From positions 8,115,001 through 8,179,000 of the forward strand of contig OX359195.1 in NCBI GenBank assembly GCA_947172415.1: DNA of 64,000 bases, written 5' to 3'. Shown one piece after another: positions 26,501 through 37,800 of this stretch. Both the position numbers and the translations under genes were made by a program. The notes beneath the pieces are model-generated. The model made no database searches. It was not told the origin of the DNA and worked only from the letters and a program-made list of their open reading frames with translations. The DNA is from Chondrosia reniformis (taxonomy: Eukaryota > Porifera > Demospongiae > Chondrillida > Chondrillidae). The stretch's first letter is position 1; the number at the start of each line of letters is the position of its first letter.

Positions 26501-28902
26501 CATAGACACTTCCACAATTACATTCAACCCACTGTATTACTAAAAACTAAATATGGCAAGATTATGGAATATATGGATCACTAACAGAGCTAAGGTACAC
26601 CTCTTAACTGAATTATGTTTGTTCCTAACAAACAACTGCAAAAAAATATGTACAATAACATGTCATCAACTATTTCACTACCATCAAAGTCACAATTCCT
26701 GGAAAACAGTGAGCATAGTGTGGAAGTGTACTTTTGGAAAGGAATGTTCAAGAAGCTAAATATAGTTCCAATACTTACTTCCACAACTTTGTGTTTCCAA
26801 GCTACAAATAAATATTTCACAAGTTTCTTTGGGTCCCTTTTGTGTACCATCACAAAGCATTCATTGTTACCATGGTAAGGCAAACAATTGCCCTTATGGT
26901 GTTACTAAATATAGTAACAGTAGGCCTACCATGGTCCTCCCTCCAAATAATCCCAAGATAAGATCACAACTGCAGCAATGCTATTAATTGGTGTGATCTA
27001 ATTTTGAATGAGATTTGTTGCTATAGAAGAATAGGAGGTTGTAATATATACTTATATATTATGAATCTCCCAAAATGAGGTCATTGCTCATGTGACTGAG
27101 ATGAATGTCATTGACCTTTGACCCTGTTGTAGAGAATAGGTACATAGTGTACAGTTGAAATAGTTCTGTTACTCACATGTATGCTCCATATATATTGTCA
27201 CTCTCCCTTTTGGGATCCTCCTACTTGCTGAGGTCACATGGTCACATGTGGTAAGCCTTTCTAGACAATGATGTTGTATCATAACCCTAACTTCCTTACC
27301 CTCTTCCTGTACAGTTAAGACAATCTATTAATCTGATGAAGGAATTGACTCCTTATGTATGAAAATGGTCTTATTCAATTTTTGGATCCTTTGGCCAAAT
27401 TCATTTCATAGTTACTCTCATACCTTTCCTTTTCTCAAAGGAGGAATGTCTCTGTATCCATTCCTGTTAACGTCACATGGATGCCTATTGTGGCAGTAGA
27501 TTGTTTACTGTATTGAACTAATATAGTTAGTTATGAAAACCTTCTTATTCAAATGGTCGAATTTTGTGTGCACATGTGTTTATGAAGAGTTTTACACAGG
27601 CTGTTTTAGGACATGTTGTGTAACATTTCTTTGTCCTTTAAAGATACCTAATTCACCTGCTAACAATGTTAGATGAATGCCTGTTATTGAATTGATTGTT
27701 CCTACTGAGTTATATACGTATTTCCTCCTTGTTATCCTATAATGTGTATCCAGCAATATCCCATCTCTACTCCACACCCACCCCACCCATCTCTACTCCA
27801 CACCCACCCCACCCATCTCTACTCCACACCCACCCCACCCATGTGTCTATTTGCTTAGTTACATTTTCTATCTTCTTCCAGAGCTGTTGAAGAATCTCAG
27901 ATGCGAATACAAAATGGTGAAGAAAATCTCTCCTCTCTCCGAGCCTCTCCCAGATCCCTCTCTCGAGACAGCAGCTTCTCTTCCCTCACCCCTTCCCCAT
28001 TTCTGGTGCCTGATTTGGATGGGCCAGGTAGAAGAAGTGAGTACAGCATAAGACACAGTGTGAGGACTGCAATCCAAGTGGATACATTTTTAATTTGAAT
28101 TGATGCTGAAATTGTGCAGAATTGTATTTAAAAGTGTTATCTTTACTAATAATGCAGCATGACTCTTATTAATTATGACAATCCTCTGCCCATCTGCCCT
28201 CTTATTTCATTTTAGCAAGTATCAAATCATTAAGTAGGTGTATGTATTAGCTGTATATGACACTTATGTCAGACCACTGTATGTCACCATTAATGGTTTT
28301 CTAGTGATAAGCTGAGTGCCAATGGAGTTAAATGGACACAATCATCTCATTAGCATCGTCAGCCTCCCCCTTCTCCCAATACAGCCCCTGCTCTAAATGC
28401 CCCTCTAATTGAAGTGAATGGAAAAGATTTGATGACCTTTAATGAATTGGAGGAGGTTGTAGCTCCTTCAACACCTTATTTATCAACTCTGTCCTCCAGC
28501 TCAGGAACTGAGGCTACCACCATTACAATGGGTTTGTCCGCCTTAACTCTTTCTAAGATGCATCTCTTTTTAAATATAAATGATTTAGTATATCTTGTTA
28601 TGAACTGTATATTGATATGCTCTACTACTAATTTGCAATGCAGACAACATTGGGATTAAAGAGAAGTTTTTAAGATTAGAGTAAGGTCTACTTACAAAGG
28701 ATAATGCTTTCAATTGGTCAAAGGTTTTGCATTTTGTATATCCACTGTAGGTTTGATGAACTGACAGTTGGTGACTTTAAGGAGCTGCTACAATGTAAGA
28801 TGATTACAATTACTATAGAAATACAGTAAATATATATTTTATTTTATTTTTATAGCCTACAGGGAGATAGCTACAAGATTAATGACACACAATAAACAAT
28901 AA
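17542..28902 (+). CDS. VPS9-domain Rab5-family GEF, Rabex-5-like
   Basis: Thirteen exons join in phase to 367 aa: 17542-17585, 17803-17875, 20720-20805, 20892-20955, 21018-21126, 21603-21686, 23786-23928, 25633-25703, 27882-28036, 28385-28531, 28644-28680, 28751-28794, 28856-28902. Residues about 45-225 are a helical bundle plus VPS9 domain. The signature is SADDLLPYIIYTLILAAP followed by SNIRYIQRF, close to ADDFLPTLIYIVLKGNPP of RABGEF1, including the catalytic Asp region. VPS9 proteins catalyse GDP release from Rab5-type GTPases on early endosomes. Exon 8 (SAVVFVETINHSVLTISEEE) also aligns with Rabex-5 beyond the core. The A20-type zinc finger and ubiquitin-binding helix of Rabex-5 are absent. 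A Ser-rich linker and a conserved-looking C-terminal helix (EFDELTVGDFKELL) follow. An AATAAA overlaps the last codons (28891-28896). Confidence 0.88.
17889..19515. repeat. 19-bp minisatellite with 285-bp higher-order period
   Basis: About 85 copies of a 19-bp unit (TGATACACGACTCCCATTC and variants) start roughly 13 bp inside intron 2 of the VPS9 gene. Marker variants with ATAACTGCC recur at about 18339, 18624, 18909 and 19194, exactly 285 bp (15 units) apart, with an earlier one 266 bp (14 units) before. This is second-order amplification of a 15-unit block. The unit has no stop codon in any minus-strand frame and 19 is not a multiple of 3, so three long overlapping false frames arise. Confidence 0.95.
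21131..21590. repeat. 32-33 bp minisatellite in VPS9 intron 5
   Basis: About 13-14 copies built on CTTCCTGTTCTTGCATGTTA plus CCCAGCTAGCCTA fill nearly the whole intron between exons 5 and 6. Confidence 0.9.
22190..22508. repeat. 34-bp minisatellite in VPS9 intron 6
   Basis: About nine copies of a unit with AGCTACTATATACAGGTGGT followed by CACATTAGAGAG. Each unit contains an acceptor-like CTATATACAG directly followed by a donor-like GTGGT. Confidence 0.9.
23596..23746. repeat. Purine-rich GAGAG/GGAGA repeat in VPS9 intron 6
   Basis: Imperfect AGAGAAGAGGGAGAGAGAGT units about 40 bp before exon 7. It generates mirror Arg/Glu-rich and Leu/Ser-rich false frames. Confidence 0.85.
24870..25165. 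promoter_or_regulatory. CAGCTG E-box cluster with a perfect inverted repeat (VPS9 intron 7)
   Basis: About ten CAGCTG hexamers fall within 300 bp. 24907-24941 is a perfect inverted repeat: 14-bp arms (GGGACAACAGCTGA and its complement) around a 7-bp loop. At about 25090-25155 a 17-bp unit with AACAGCTGAGATATAG is repeated four times. CAGCTG is the binding core for class A/B bHLH dimers. A regulatory role is inference; the block may instead derive from a repeat element. Confidence 0.5.
27757..27843. repeat. 27-bp minisatellite, 3 copies
   Basis: Three copies of CCCATCTCTACTCCACACCC plus ACCCCA about 40 bp upstream of VPS9 exon 9. Confidence 0.85.
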
Positions 28903-29947
28903 TCAGCACAAACAAATTTTGTATTATATTGGAATTACAAAATATATTTTTTACGAATTATACTTATAACGCACTTAAATTGTACAAAAACTGTTCTGTA
29001 TAGGAACTTGAAGCAGCCAAAATGCAATATCGTATACGTATAATCATAACATAGGGCGGCCATGTTTTTGTGGTGTGTGGGTATCTTCCTTATAAGGAAT
29101 TTGTTTTGTTGTATATAAATCAGTGGCGGCAGTTGTAGAAATAGGTTGTAAACATTTGTAGCGCTCTAGAAGGAAGACTAGCTCTCCCGTCGTACCTTTT
29201 TGGTGCTTTTACATATTTATTACTGTGTACAGACCATTTTTATTACGCGCTTCACAGAGAAGCCGAATTCTGACCGCAAGAACGTGAAGCTTTATCAAAG
29301 AAACTTTTCGTAAGTTTTTTAAGTTTAATTTTAGTGTGTATGATGGACGCGTCAGCGTCAGGTGTGTACTTTTGTTGGTTTTATATGTTTTTTTCTACTT
29401 TTTGAGTGCCGAATAGACTGCGCTGGATAAAAACTGTATATTACTTAAACCGGAAGTATCCTGTTCGCGTCCAACCTGTGCGCTTTCTTACCGTCTACAT
29501 ATCTTTTCATTTTGACAAGGACGACATCTCATTAGAGTTGGCGCTTCAGTTAATGTGTAGCGCACTGCGTCAGTCATTGTCGTACATTGACGGCATGCCT
29601 AGGTGAATACCAGTTGATTTGTCGCGTGGTTAATCCGCTCTTCGGTAAAATCGAAGATTTAGCTTTAGCTTACGAACTAAGTTGTAATTGATTATAGACC
29701 TCAATATTTCGATTGATTTTGGGAGCGCGGTCTTTTGTGTATTGTTTGGTCGGTCTATAAAATGTTAATTATATTCATAGATATGACCTCAGTAATTAAA
29801 TTCATTGCTTTGTACATTTAAAGGGACCGTAAAAAGGCGGGCTATTAAGCAGCTTGCAGTCGTGTTTTGCTAGTAGCATTTATCTGCAACGTGTCAGTGG
29901 ACTCATTTGATCGCCGAGGATCGCTTACCCTTACACAATCTCTAGAT
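28903..29947. promoter_or_regulatory. Intergenic/5' region of the docking-protein gene
   Basis: VPS9 3' flank, then a likely promoter and 5' UTR. At about 29050 a GGCGGCCATGTTTT block (YY1-like on the minus strand) occurs. At 29341 an ATGATGGACGCGTCAGCGTC followed by a GTGTGT donor-like site could be an upstream non-coding or alternative first exon. Nothing else is recognisable. Confidence 0.4.
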
Positions 29948-31638
29948 ATGTACAATCGTCGTACGAACAGCGGTTGGGCTCTAGTTGGGAAGAGTAACTT
30001 TGGAAGCGGAAAGGTAAGAATTACTTGACTCCTTTGTGCATACTGAAATATAATCGTTCACATTCTTTAAATTTTTTTTATAGAAGAAGAGATATTTCGT
30101 CGAATCCTGGAGCGCCGTTATGGCGCCGAACGGCCGAGTTGAACCAGCCTGCTTGACTTTGAGCCACACCGAGGGCGGACCTCCGATGCATCATATAAAC
30201 TGCGACACCATGAAGCGAATTAACCCCACGCAATCTACTCGCAGTATCTTGATCGAGAACAATGATTCCTCCACCGTCGATATAGTGCTTGATGACGACC
30301 ATTCTTGGCGCATGTGGACGAAACACATCGGCCTCTTGTTGACAATTTCTTTGTATCCCATCCCCGTGGAACCCAAGGCTGTTCTGAACAAGCTGCCCCC
30401 CGAGTTCAAATCTAATCTGGATGCAAAGCATTACGATCCCCAAGGAGGTATGTTAATGTTAGCTTTTGTAGATTTTGAACAATGACCTGTAAATGACCTG
30501 TTACCTCTGTTTGTAGTGATGGCTTGGGGCGTGTGCGTCTTGGGAGAGGGTGTCGGGAGCAAGGCCGGCATTAGTCAGGCGTGCTGTGCTGTGGTAATCA
30601 CAGCAACCGAGCAGATCAAAGTCTTTCCGTATAACGTGACCAGCCATACAATCATTAGCTGGGACAGAGATAAGCTGCGGCGCAGTGGGAGCATCGGCGG
30701 ACTAGTGTTCTTGGAGGCGGGGCGGAGGTGTACCTTTGGGGCGGGACTGTTGTGGATGTACGCCTTTCCCGAAGTCACTCATAGTCTCCGCGACGGCTTG
30801 CACACGTAAGTGAGATTGCTGTCCTGGGAGGAAGACGCATTGACCTTTCCCGTTATCTCGCTTTAGGTTTCTCTTCCGAGGATGTCAAATGGTCGCTGAG
30901 AACGTACGCCGCGCATCGCAGGTTTCCATCTCATCTACCAGGAGCAGCGGAGACAGCGCCTCTTTTGATGCAGGTAGCTTTCCGGAGCGTAGCAACAGTG
31001 GGTCAAGTAATGTCAGCCTCGTCAGGCAAAACAGCACTCTTAGCTCCAGCGGCTTTCATGATTCAGGCTTCTCCAAGTCTCCTAGCAGTGTTGGCCCTCC
31101 AGTCAATCTCCACTCTCATCCCTCACTGAGGAGGAAGAACCACTCACCCAATTACCAATACAGACGAGAGCATAGCACAAGATCAGAAACAGACGATGAC
31201 CCCATAGAAGCTGACCTTGTTGAGCATGACGGCAGGTCTAGGACATTGCCTTCTAGACAGTACAGCCAGCACTCCATTGGCATGGCCACTACTTTTGAAA
31301 TTGAAGATGACACTGACTCAAAGAGAAAAGGATTTATTGAAAGAGAAGACATTGGCTATGTGGAAATGAGGACATCACTCTCCCCACCAAAGAGGGACAC
31401 TTACGAAGACATGTCCGAGATGATAATGTCCAGGAGAGGCTCTGATAGTCCTCCAAGAGGGACTCCGGTGTCTTACCAGAATGTGGACCTGACTGAACCC
31501 TCCCAGTTTCCCAAATCTCAGGAGAGATTATTGAGTGGCCTGAGGGATATGACGATATACAATACCTTGCCAACCAAGGTACCTAGTGGCTACGACAACA
31601 TAAAGCTTAAGTCTCGCATCAGCTATGAAAATGTGTAA
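29948..31638 (+). CDS. PH-PTB docking protein (IRS/DOK-type)
   Basis: Exons 29948-30013, 30084-30447, 30517-30805 and 30867-31638 join to 496 aa. Residues about 8-118 look like a PH domain (GWALVGKSNFGSG, then KKRYFVESW, closing with WRMWTKHIG). Residues about 145-245 look like an IRS-type PTB domain (GGLVFLEAGRRCTFGAGLLW). The 250-residue tail is Ser-rich and disordered-looking. It carries two YxxM motifs (YVEM at 404, YEDM at 419), the PI3-kinase p85 SH2 consensus, and three YxN motifs (YQNV 443, YDNI 482, YENV 493 at the extreme C-terminus), the Grb2 SH2 consensus. The architecture is that of insulin-receptor-substrate and DOK adaptors, which bind activated receptor tyrosine kinases at the membrane. 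Whether it is an IRS or DOK orthologue is not decided. There is no N-terminal myristoylation site. Confidence 0.8.
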
Positions 31639-31819
31639 TACAGTGCAGCGACTTTTCAGTATGTACAAAGTGAAGAAACAACTTTTTACCCACCTAATTT
31701 ATGACAGTAACGATTTTTATTTTGACAGTAAACTGCACTTGTAAACTTATTTAATACGAAGTAATGTACTGTTTAATGAGACTGTTATGAATTATCAATA
31801 CTAGTCGAGTGTAATTAAA

Positions 31820-34800
31820 ATGGCGTCGCATCATCAGGTTTGTCAGCATTTCTTGAGGGGACAATGTAGATATGGGGATGCGTGCAAGTTCGCGCACCCA
31901 CAAGCAGACGTCTGCCAGTACTTTTTAAAAGGGAACTGTCGCTTTGGAGACAATTGCAGAAACGCCCACCCTACCGGTCAACAAGGTCGAGGTCCCGGTG
32001 AGCAGTTCTAAACTTGGCAGAGTGACAATTTCTAATCCATATTCTTTCCGATTGCAGGAGCGTTTTCTAGGCCAAAGCATCAAGGAATACCTGGAACGTT
32101 TCCAAACACCTCGGAAGTAAGGGTACGGAGCAAAAATAATCGTAATATATTGTCAGAATTTTATATTTACTGACTAAAGAGGATGGAGTGATGCAGTTCG
32201 ATCACATAACTATGCGTATTTTATGAACTACATTAAGATAGCCACATCTTTTTGACAATGTATTATAACAATATCCATAACTGTATACTTCTTTGATGCC
32301 GTTCCATCTTTCTAACTATACCACTGTATTGAGTATGATTACACCACTATGACTGTAAAATTAGTTTTTATTAATTTCACGATCCCAAGGGTTTATTCTC
32401 TAGGTAAGCATCTTCATATGTGACTAAATACAGCAAAAATAAATATATGTGTACATATACTACAGATTATGGAATCAGGCATTGTAAAAATGGCCGACTT
32501 GTTTGACCTTCTCCTATGTAGAACCCCTACCAGTTGTTCACCTCTTATAACCAGAGAAGTGAGTCCTCCTTTGGATCACAAAGAGATCGTGGAACCAATC
32601 AGGGAGGCGTTCGTAGTCTGTTCCCAAACCAAACATCAAACTTTAAAAATGGGAATCAGTCCAGAGGATTTATTAGAAATGGAGCTCAGTGGCAAAATTT
32701 TCGGGACAAAAGTGAAAATGCATCACAAGCTCAAGAAAAGTCGAATCGACAAGTTCATTTCAATAGTAGCAACCACGTTAGACTTTATAACTCACAAACG
32801 GGTAGTTTCCATGACTACAGGAAGGATAATAGTCAGGGGATCTTCCCCTTTAATAAAACGGACCACCAAGAAAGCACACCATCTTCTACTGTCCCCTGCT
32901 CGCCCAGTGAAGTCAAGTGAGTAACTCAAAACATGCAGTGTTATGAACACTGCTTTATCTGAGAACTAGTATGGACTGCCAGACCCTCCTCCTACAGCCC
33001 CTAGACATCTATAGGGAGGGTCTGGCAGGCCAGACTACCTGAGAATAGGTCCTTTAATTAAGGGGAAGTTCCTCAATTAAAGTTAATTATATTGTAAAGT
33101 GACAATGTGAATCTTCCCTATTGTCAGGGCTTCCTTTAAAATATTGCAAAGGTGGACAATACAACATTCCAAAACTTTGAGGGGCTGCCAAGTGTTCAAT
33201 ATATTTGCTGTTAAAATTGGGTAATTTGACTTCAAGAGGGGGGGGGGGGGGGAAGTTAGGAGGGAGCAATTGCCCCCTGCCCCTTGAGAGAAACCCTGAT
33301 AGTTCATCCTCCTTGCTAATCTTTGAGGGAATTCTATTACCATAAATGGAATTTTTATGTTATTCTCATATATTTTCAATTTTGATGTACTTCTGTTTTC
33401 AAGCTTTATACATAAGTCACAACATCACAAAATTGTATTTTCTGTATGGAGCAACTCAATTACGCAACACGTATGCAACCCTAACAGCACATAGTACATA
33501 CACACATGCATACAAATACACCTATATAGGTACATACTTGAATACAGATACATCTACGTAAATACAAGATTTCTGTTCTATTATGTTAATATGCTATATT
33601 TTGTATATATTGTTCAGTCAAAACCTCATAAATTATGCAAATACACTTCCTCTTGGAGACCAAAGGGGAGGAACTAATCAAAATGCTGGCATACTTCATA
33701 GCAGCCAGACATCCTGGCCAATGGGGTATAGGCCTCTGGCCCTGCTGGCCTCCCATAGTCTGTTATGTAAATAAATATGGTTTCTGGGTGTTGAGTGTGA
33801 AGATTACCTGGTACCACTTTGATATGTGATATCTGATAGCTTGCTGAGCGGGAAAATGTAGCTTTAGGTCATGCGTTAGCAGTAATTGTTGCAGCCTTCA
33901 TCAAAGGTTATGTTTTTGCTGACAAAGTGAAGAGTTGCCATCTGACCTCCCAAATCTGGGAAACTATGTGAAATTGATAGCATAGTATAGCTCAATCCTC
34001 CTTTGATCAACATTATACACAACAATTGCATAATTTCTCTGCTTGTGAATTCATTAAATGGAGGCATTGTTGGATGTATAATGTACACCTTTGTTCTAGT
34101 GTTTCTCATTCTTAAAGCTGTCAATTGCACTGTATTTATCCTTTGTGTTAGCGAATGTATCATTCTTTTATGAAAGATGAGAGAATGGTTAGGAGAAAGG
34201 TCAGCACACATAATGAGAGGACTGACCTGGGGTTAGCAGTTCTGATCTTCTAGATCACCATGGGAACCATGGCTAATGAATCTAGTTACAATGACTGACC
34301 TCATTAATTGTGCTACATATTCCATGTAATATTCGCTGATAGTAAATGTAGACATATTTTTTATATTTAAGTTATTTGGTCAAAAAAGCCAAAAGGCACA
34401 CTCTAAATTAAACAGTCCACCAATTTCAATGTCAACAAATCTGCCAGTTTGGGGACCACCCATTCACTTTTCAACTATGGGATGTTACCTTGAGCTCTGT
34501 ACTCCTCTCTTGTGTAAACTGCTTTATTTATCCTCTTAGAATCAGGGAGGATATTGTTTTTATTAGTGTTGTAACATGGCAAGCCAAAACATTGGAGTGG
34601 GAGGTGGAGTGCATTAGCTAAACATGGACACCCCCTCTTGCTGCAGACCAATAGTGTTTCCATGGCAACATGATGGGAATATATTTCCATGACAACATGA
34701 CAGGAATGTATTTGTAGCCATCTACACTATTGATGTGTTTACAATTCAGTTTATTAGGATTCTCATCATCCATTGTTATCCTCACCTGGCTCTAGATGGC

Positions 34801-37800
34801 TAGATGGTGAGTAGAATTAACTCTGTTGTCAGTGGTCAAAACAATCCTCAATCACCCTGCTCTCATGACCTCAGCTGAATGCAGTGTTAACAACCCCTGA
34901 GACTGACACATATATATACTGTTAATGTGTAACTACTCTATGTGAGGACAGGCATATGTGTATATACACCTAATTGTATTAGAGTAGTGAAAGGGGCATT
35001 ATAGGACCTAGCCTTGAGACTGCTGTACTGTACATTCACTATATAGCTACCACAAGCTGTCATATCATTGCATCCACACTACTTGGAGTGATGGTAGATT
35101 TGCAATATCTATTAATTTGTGGCCAAGGAGTGCAGCCTGTATGGTTTCCAAGGAAAAGGTGATTTGGGCATGATCTGTTTCCTGAACACACCATGATCAG
35201 GCCAATGGCATACCTGTAGCACTGGATGACCTATGGATGCCATGGTAACAAGCTAAGCGCTTAGTTACTAATGGACACCCATATAAACAATTCTAAGAAT
35301 TTATCTGTGTGTGTGCCACTCAAGATAATGATATTCATGATTAAAATATGTATATAGTACTATGTTAAGTATATTCATAGGGGCCACCGATATATTGGAG
35401 CCAGTAGTCTCCCTCTCCTGGGTGCCTAGAAAGGGTCACCTCCTATGACATGTGTACTACACCAGATTTGGATTGATCCACACCTGTCACTGCATAGTCT
35501 CCTGTTCATCAGAAGTCTGGGGCCTGGAGGAGCCACACTTGAAAGCTACTGTAATTGTTTACAATTGGTTTTTACTTGTATTTTCATTGTATTTTTTCAA
35601 TTTTGTGTCAATTAGTTAAATCAATAAGTTTACTTCTTTCAATTCCAGCTCCAGCACAGTTATTATTTACCTTTGTCCAACTCTAATTGTGTAGGTCGCT
35701 GGTTGAGAGTGACATGAGGGAGTGGGAGGCAAGCAAGATCTGGCCTCTCTCAAGCTATTCCTATGCCATGAAAACTAGGACCTTGCCAGGTATGTGTGAT
35801 GGTTGATGGTACGTGTGACGGCTGATGGTACGTGTGATGGCTGATGGTACGTGTGACGGCTGGTGGTACGTGTGATGGCTGATGGTACGTGTGATGGCCG
35901 ATGGTACATGTGATGGCTGGTGGTACGTGTGATGGCCGATGGTACATGTGATGGCTGGTGGTACGTGTGATGGCCGATGGTACGTGTGACGGCTGGTGGT
36001 ACGTGTGATGGCTGATGGTACGTGTGATGGCCGATGGTACATGTGATGGCTGATGGTACGTGTGACGGCTGGTGGTACGTGTGATGGCTGGTGGTACGTG
36101 TGATGGCTGGTGGTACGTGTGATGGCTGGTGGTGAGCATTCTATGACTCTCAGTTGTTGAAAATGGATTGTTTGTAGTGATTCTATTCAATTTTAACCAG
36201 GCTACCACTGTATAGTAAGGCCTGCTAGGAATGAATGGGTGAAAATTATCCAAAATCTCAATTATTTCTATCATTTTCATAATAGTAACACATCCTGTAT
36301 TCTATTACTGATCTAATAAGTGTTCTATGTCATTTTAATGGTTAAATTTTGACATTTAGAAAGAATTTCTTACAGTTTATGTAATGGTAGTTCATTGAAT
36401 ATTTCAAATGGTTATGCCTTGCTAGTTTGTGCTTGATGTATTTCAGTTTCACCTTGTGCACAGGTTTTGAAGATGTTTCCATGGAGGAGCTGAGATGGGA
36501 GGCATACCAGGCTAGCAAAGAGGGACAACTTCAGAGATATGTATGACATTGTATTTGAACAATCATCCCTTCGTCCCTCACTCCATGTCTGTTCGGTCTC
36601 TCCCCCTCTCCCCTCTCCCCTCCCCCTCTCCCCTCTCCCCTCCCCCTTCTTAACCCCTCTCCCCTCCCCCTTCCTCTTCCCTCTCCCTTCTAACTCCTTC
36701 TCAACCCTTTTCCCTCCCCCTCCAGCTCTCTCCCCTCCCCCTCCAGCTCTCTCCCCTCCCCCTCCACCCCTCTCCCCTCCCCCTCCAGCTCTCTCCCCTC
36801 CCCCTCCACCCCTCTCCCCTCCCCCTCCCCCTCCACCCCTCTCCCCTCCCCCTCCAGCTCTCTCCCCTCCCCCTCCATCTCTCTCCCCTCCCCCTCCAGC
36901 TCTCTCCCCTCCCCCTCCATCTCTCTCCCCTCCCCCTCGAGCTCTCTCCCCTCCCCCTCCAGCTCTCTCCCCTCCCCCTCCATCTCTCTCCCCTCCCCCT
37001 CCATCTCTCTCCCCTCCCCCTCCAGCTCTCTCCCCTCCCCCTCGAGCTCTCTCCCCTCCCCCTCCAGCTCTCTCCCCTCCCCCTCCAGCTCTCTCCCCTC
37101 CCCCTCCAGCTCTCTCCTTGCCCTCACTTCCTGTCTCACTGTCTATTAAGTTTTACTGTTATTACTGGTGTGTGATATAACTGATATAGACATTGAAATG
37201 TTATTAGCAACTAAATATAGAAATTACATTTGAAAACTGATTAATAATGTTAGAATACAAATTACCATACAAGAGACAGCAATTCTTACTAAGCGTGGGC
37301 TGCACAGATTGATTAACTGCATTGAGTTGCTCTCAATAGGTCATATTAATGGTTAATATGTAATTAGGTTACCATAGAGTAAGAGTTCAACAAGAGTACT
37401 TTAATGGTAGCCTCACCAAAAGCCATAATAATACACTTTACTATGAAGTGAGGACTTGTTTGTCTTGTCTCAATAAACATTCCATCCCTGCACATCAGCT
37501 GGACCATTCAAATCATTTACACCATCTCCCTGGTCTCCTCATGACTTACTAAGACTGGTACAAGCTCTAAGCTTGTAGTAACTGATAGAGAAGACCTCAT
37601 GTTGAACAGGTTTTAATGGGCACCTTTTAATGGTTGCCACAAAATTGATTTAATCAGTTGTTTGGGTACAATGAAGTCATTCATATTCCATCAAGTATAT
37701 ATTGATATAAAGTAGCCGCTAGTTACCATGGTAACATGTACTGCAGTAAAAAAACAATTGGTGATCTGATATTCTCAGTTTGCTCTTTTTTCAAGGAATG

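Noticed and set aside
33876-34211. 111-codon minus-strand frame in NUP42 intron 3
   Set aside because: No recognisable domain, no supporting splice sites, typical chance length for a 3.6-kb intron.
35750-36280. His/Thr-rich 176-codon minus-strand frame
   Set aside because: 19-bp repeat overlapping a real NUP42 exon on the opposite strand.
36539-37180. Pro-rich and Gly/Glu-rich frames on both strands
   Set aside because: 19-bp pyrimidine repeat within NUP42 intron 5; both strands open because the unit lacks stops.
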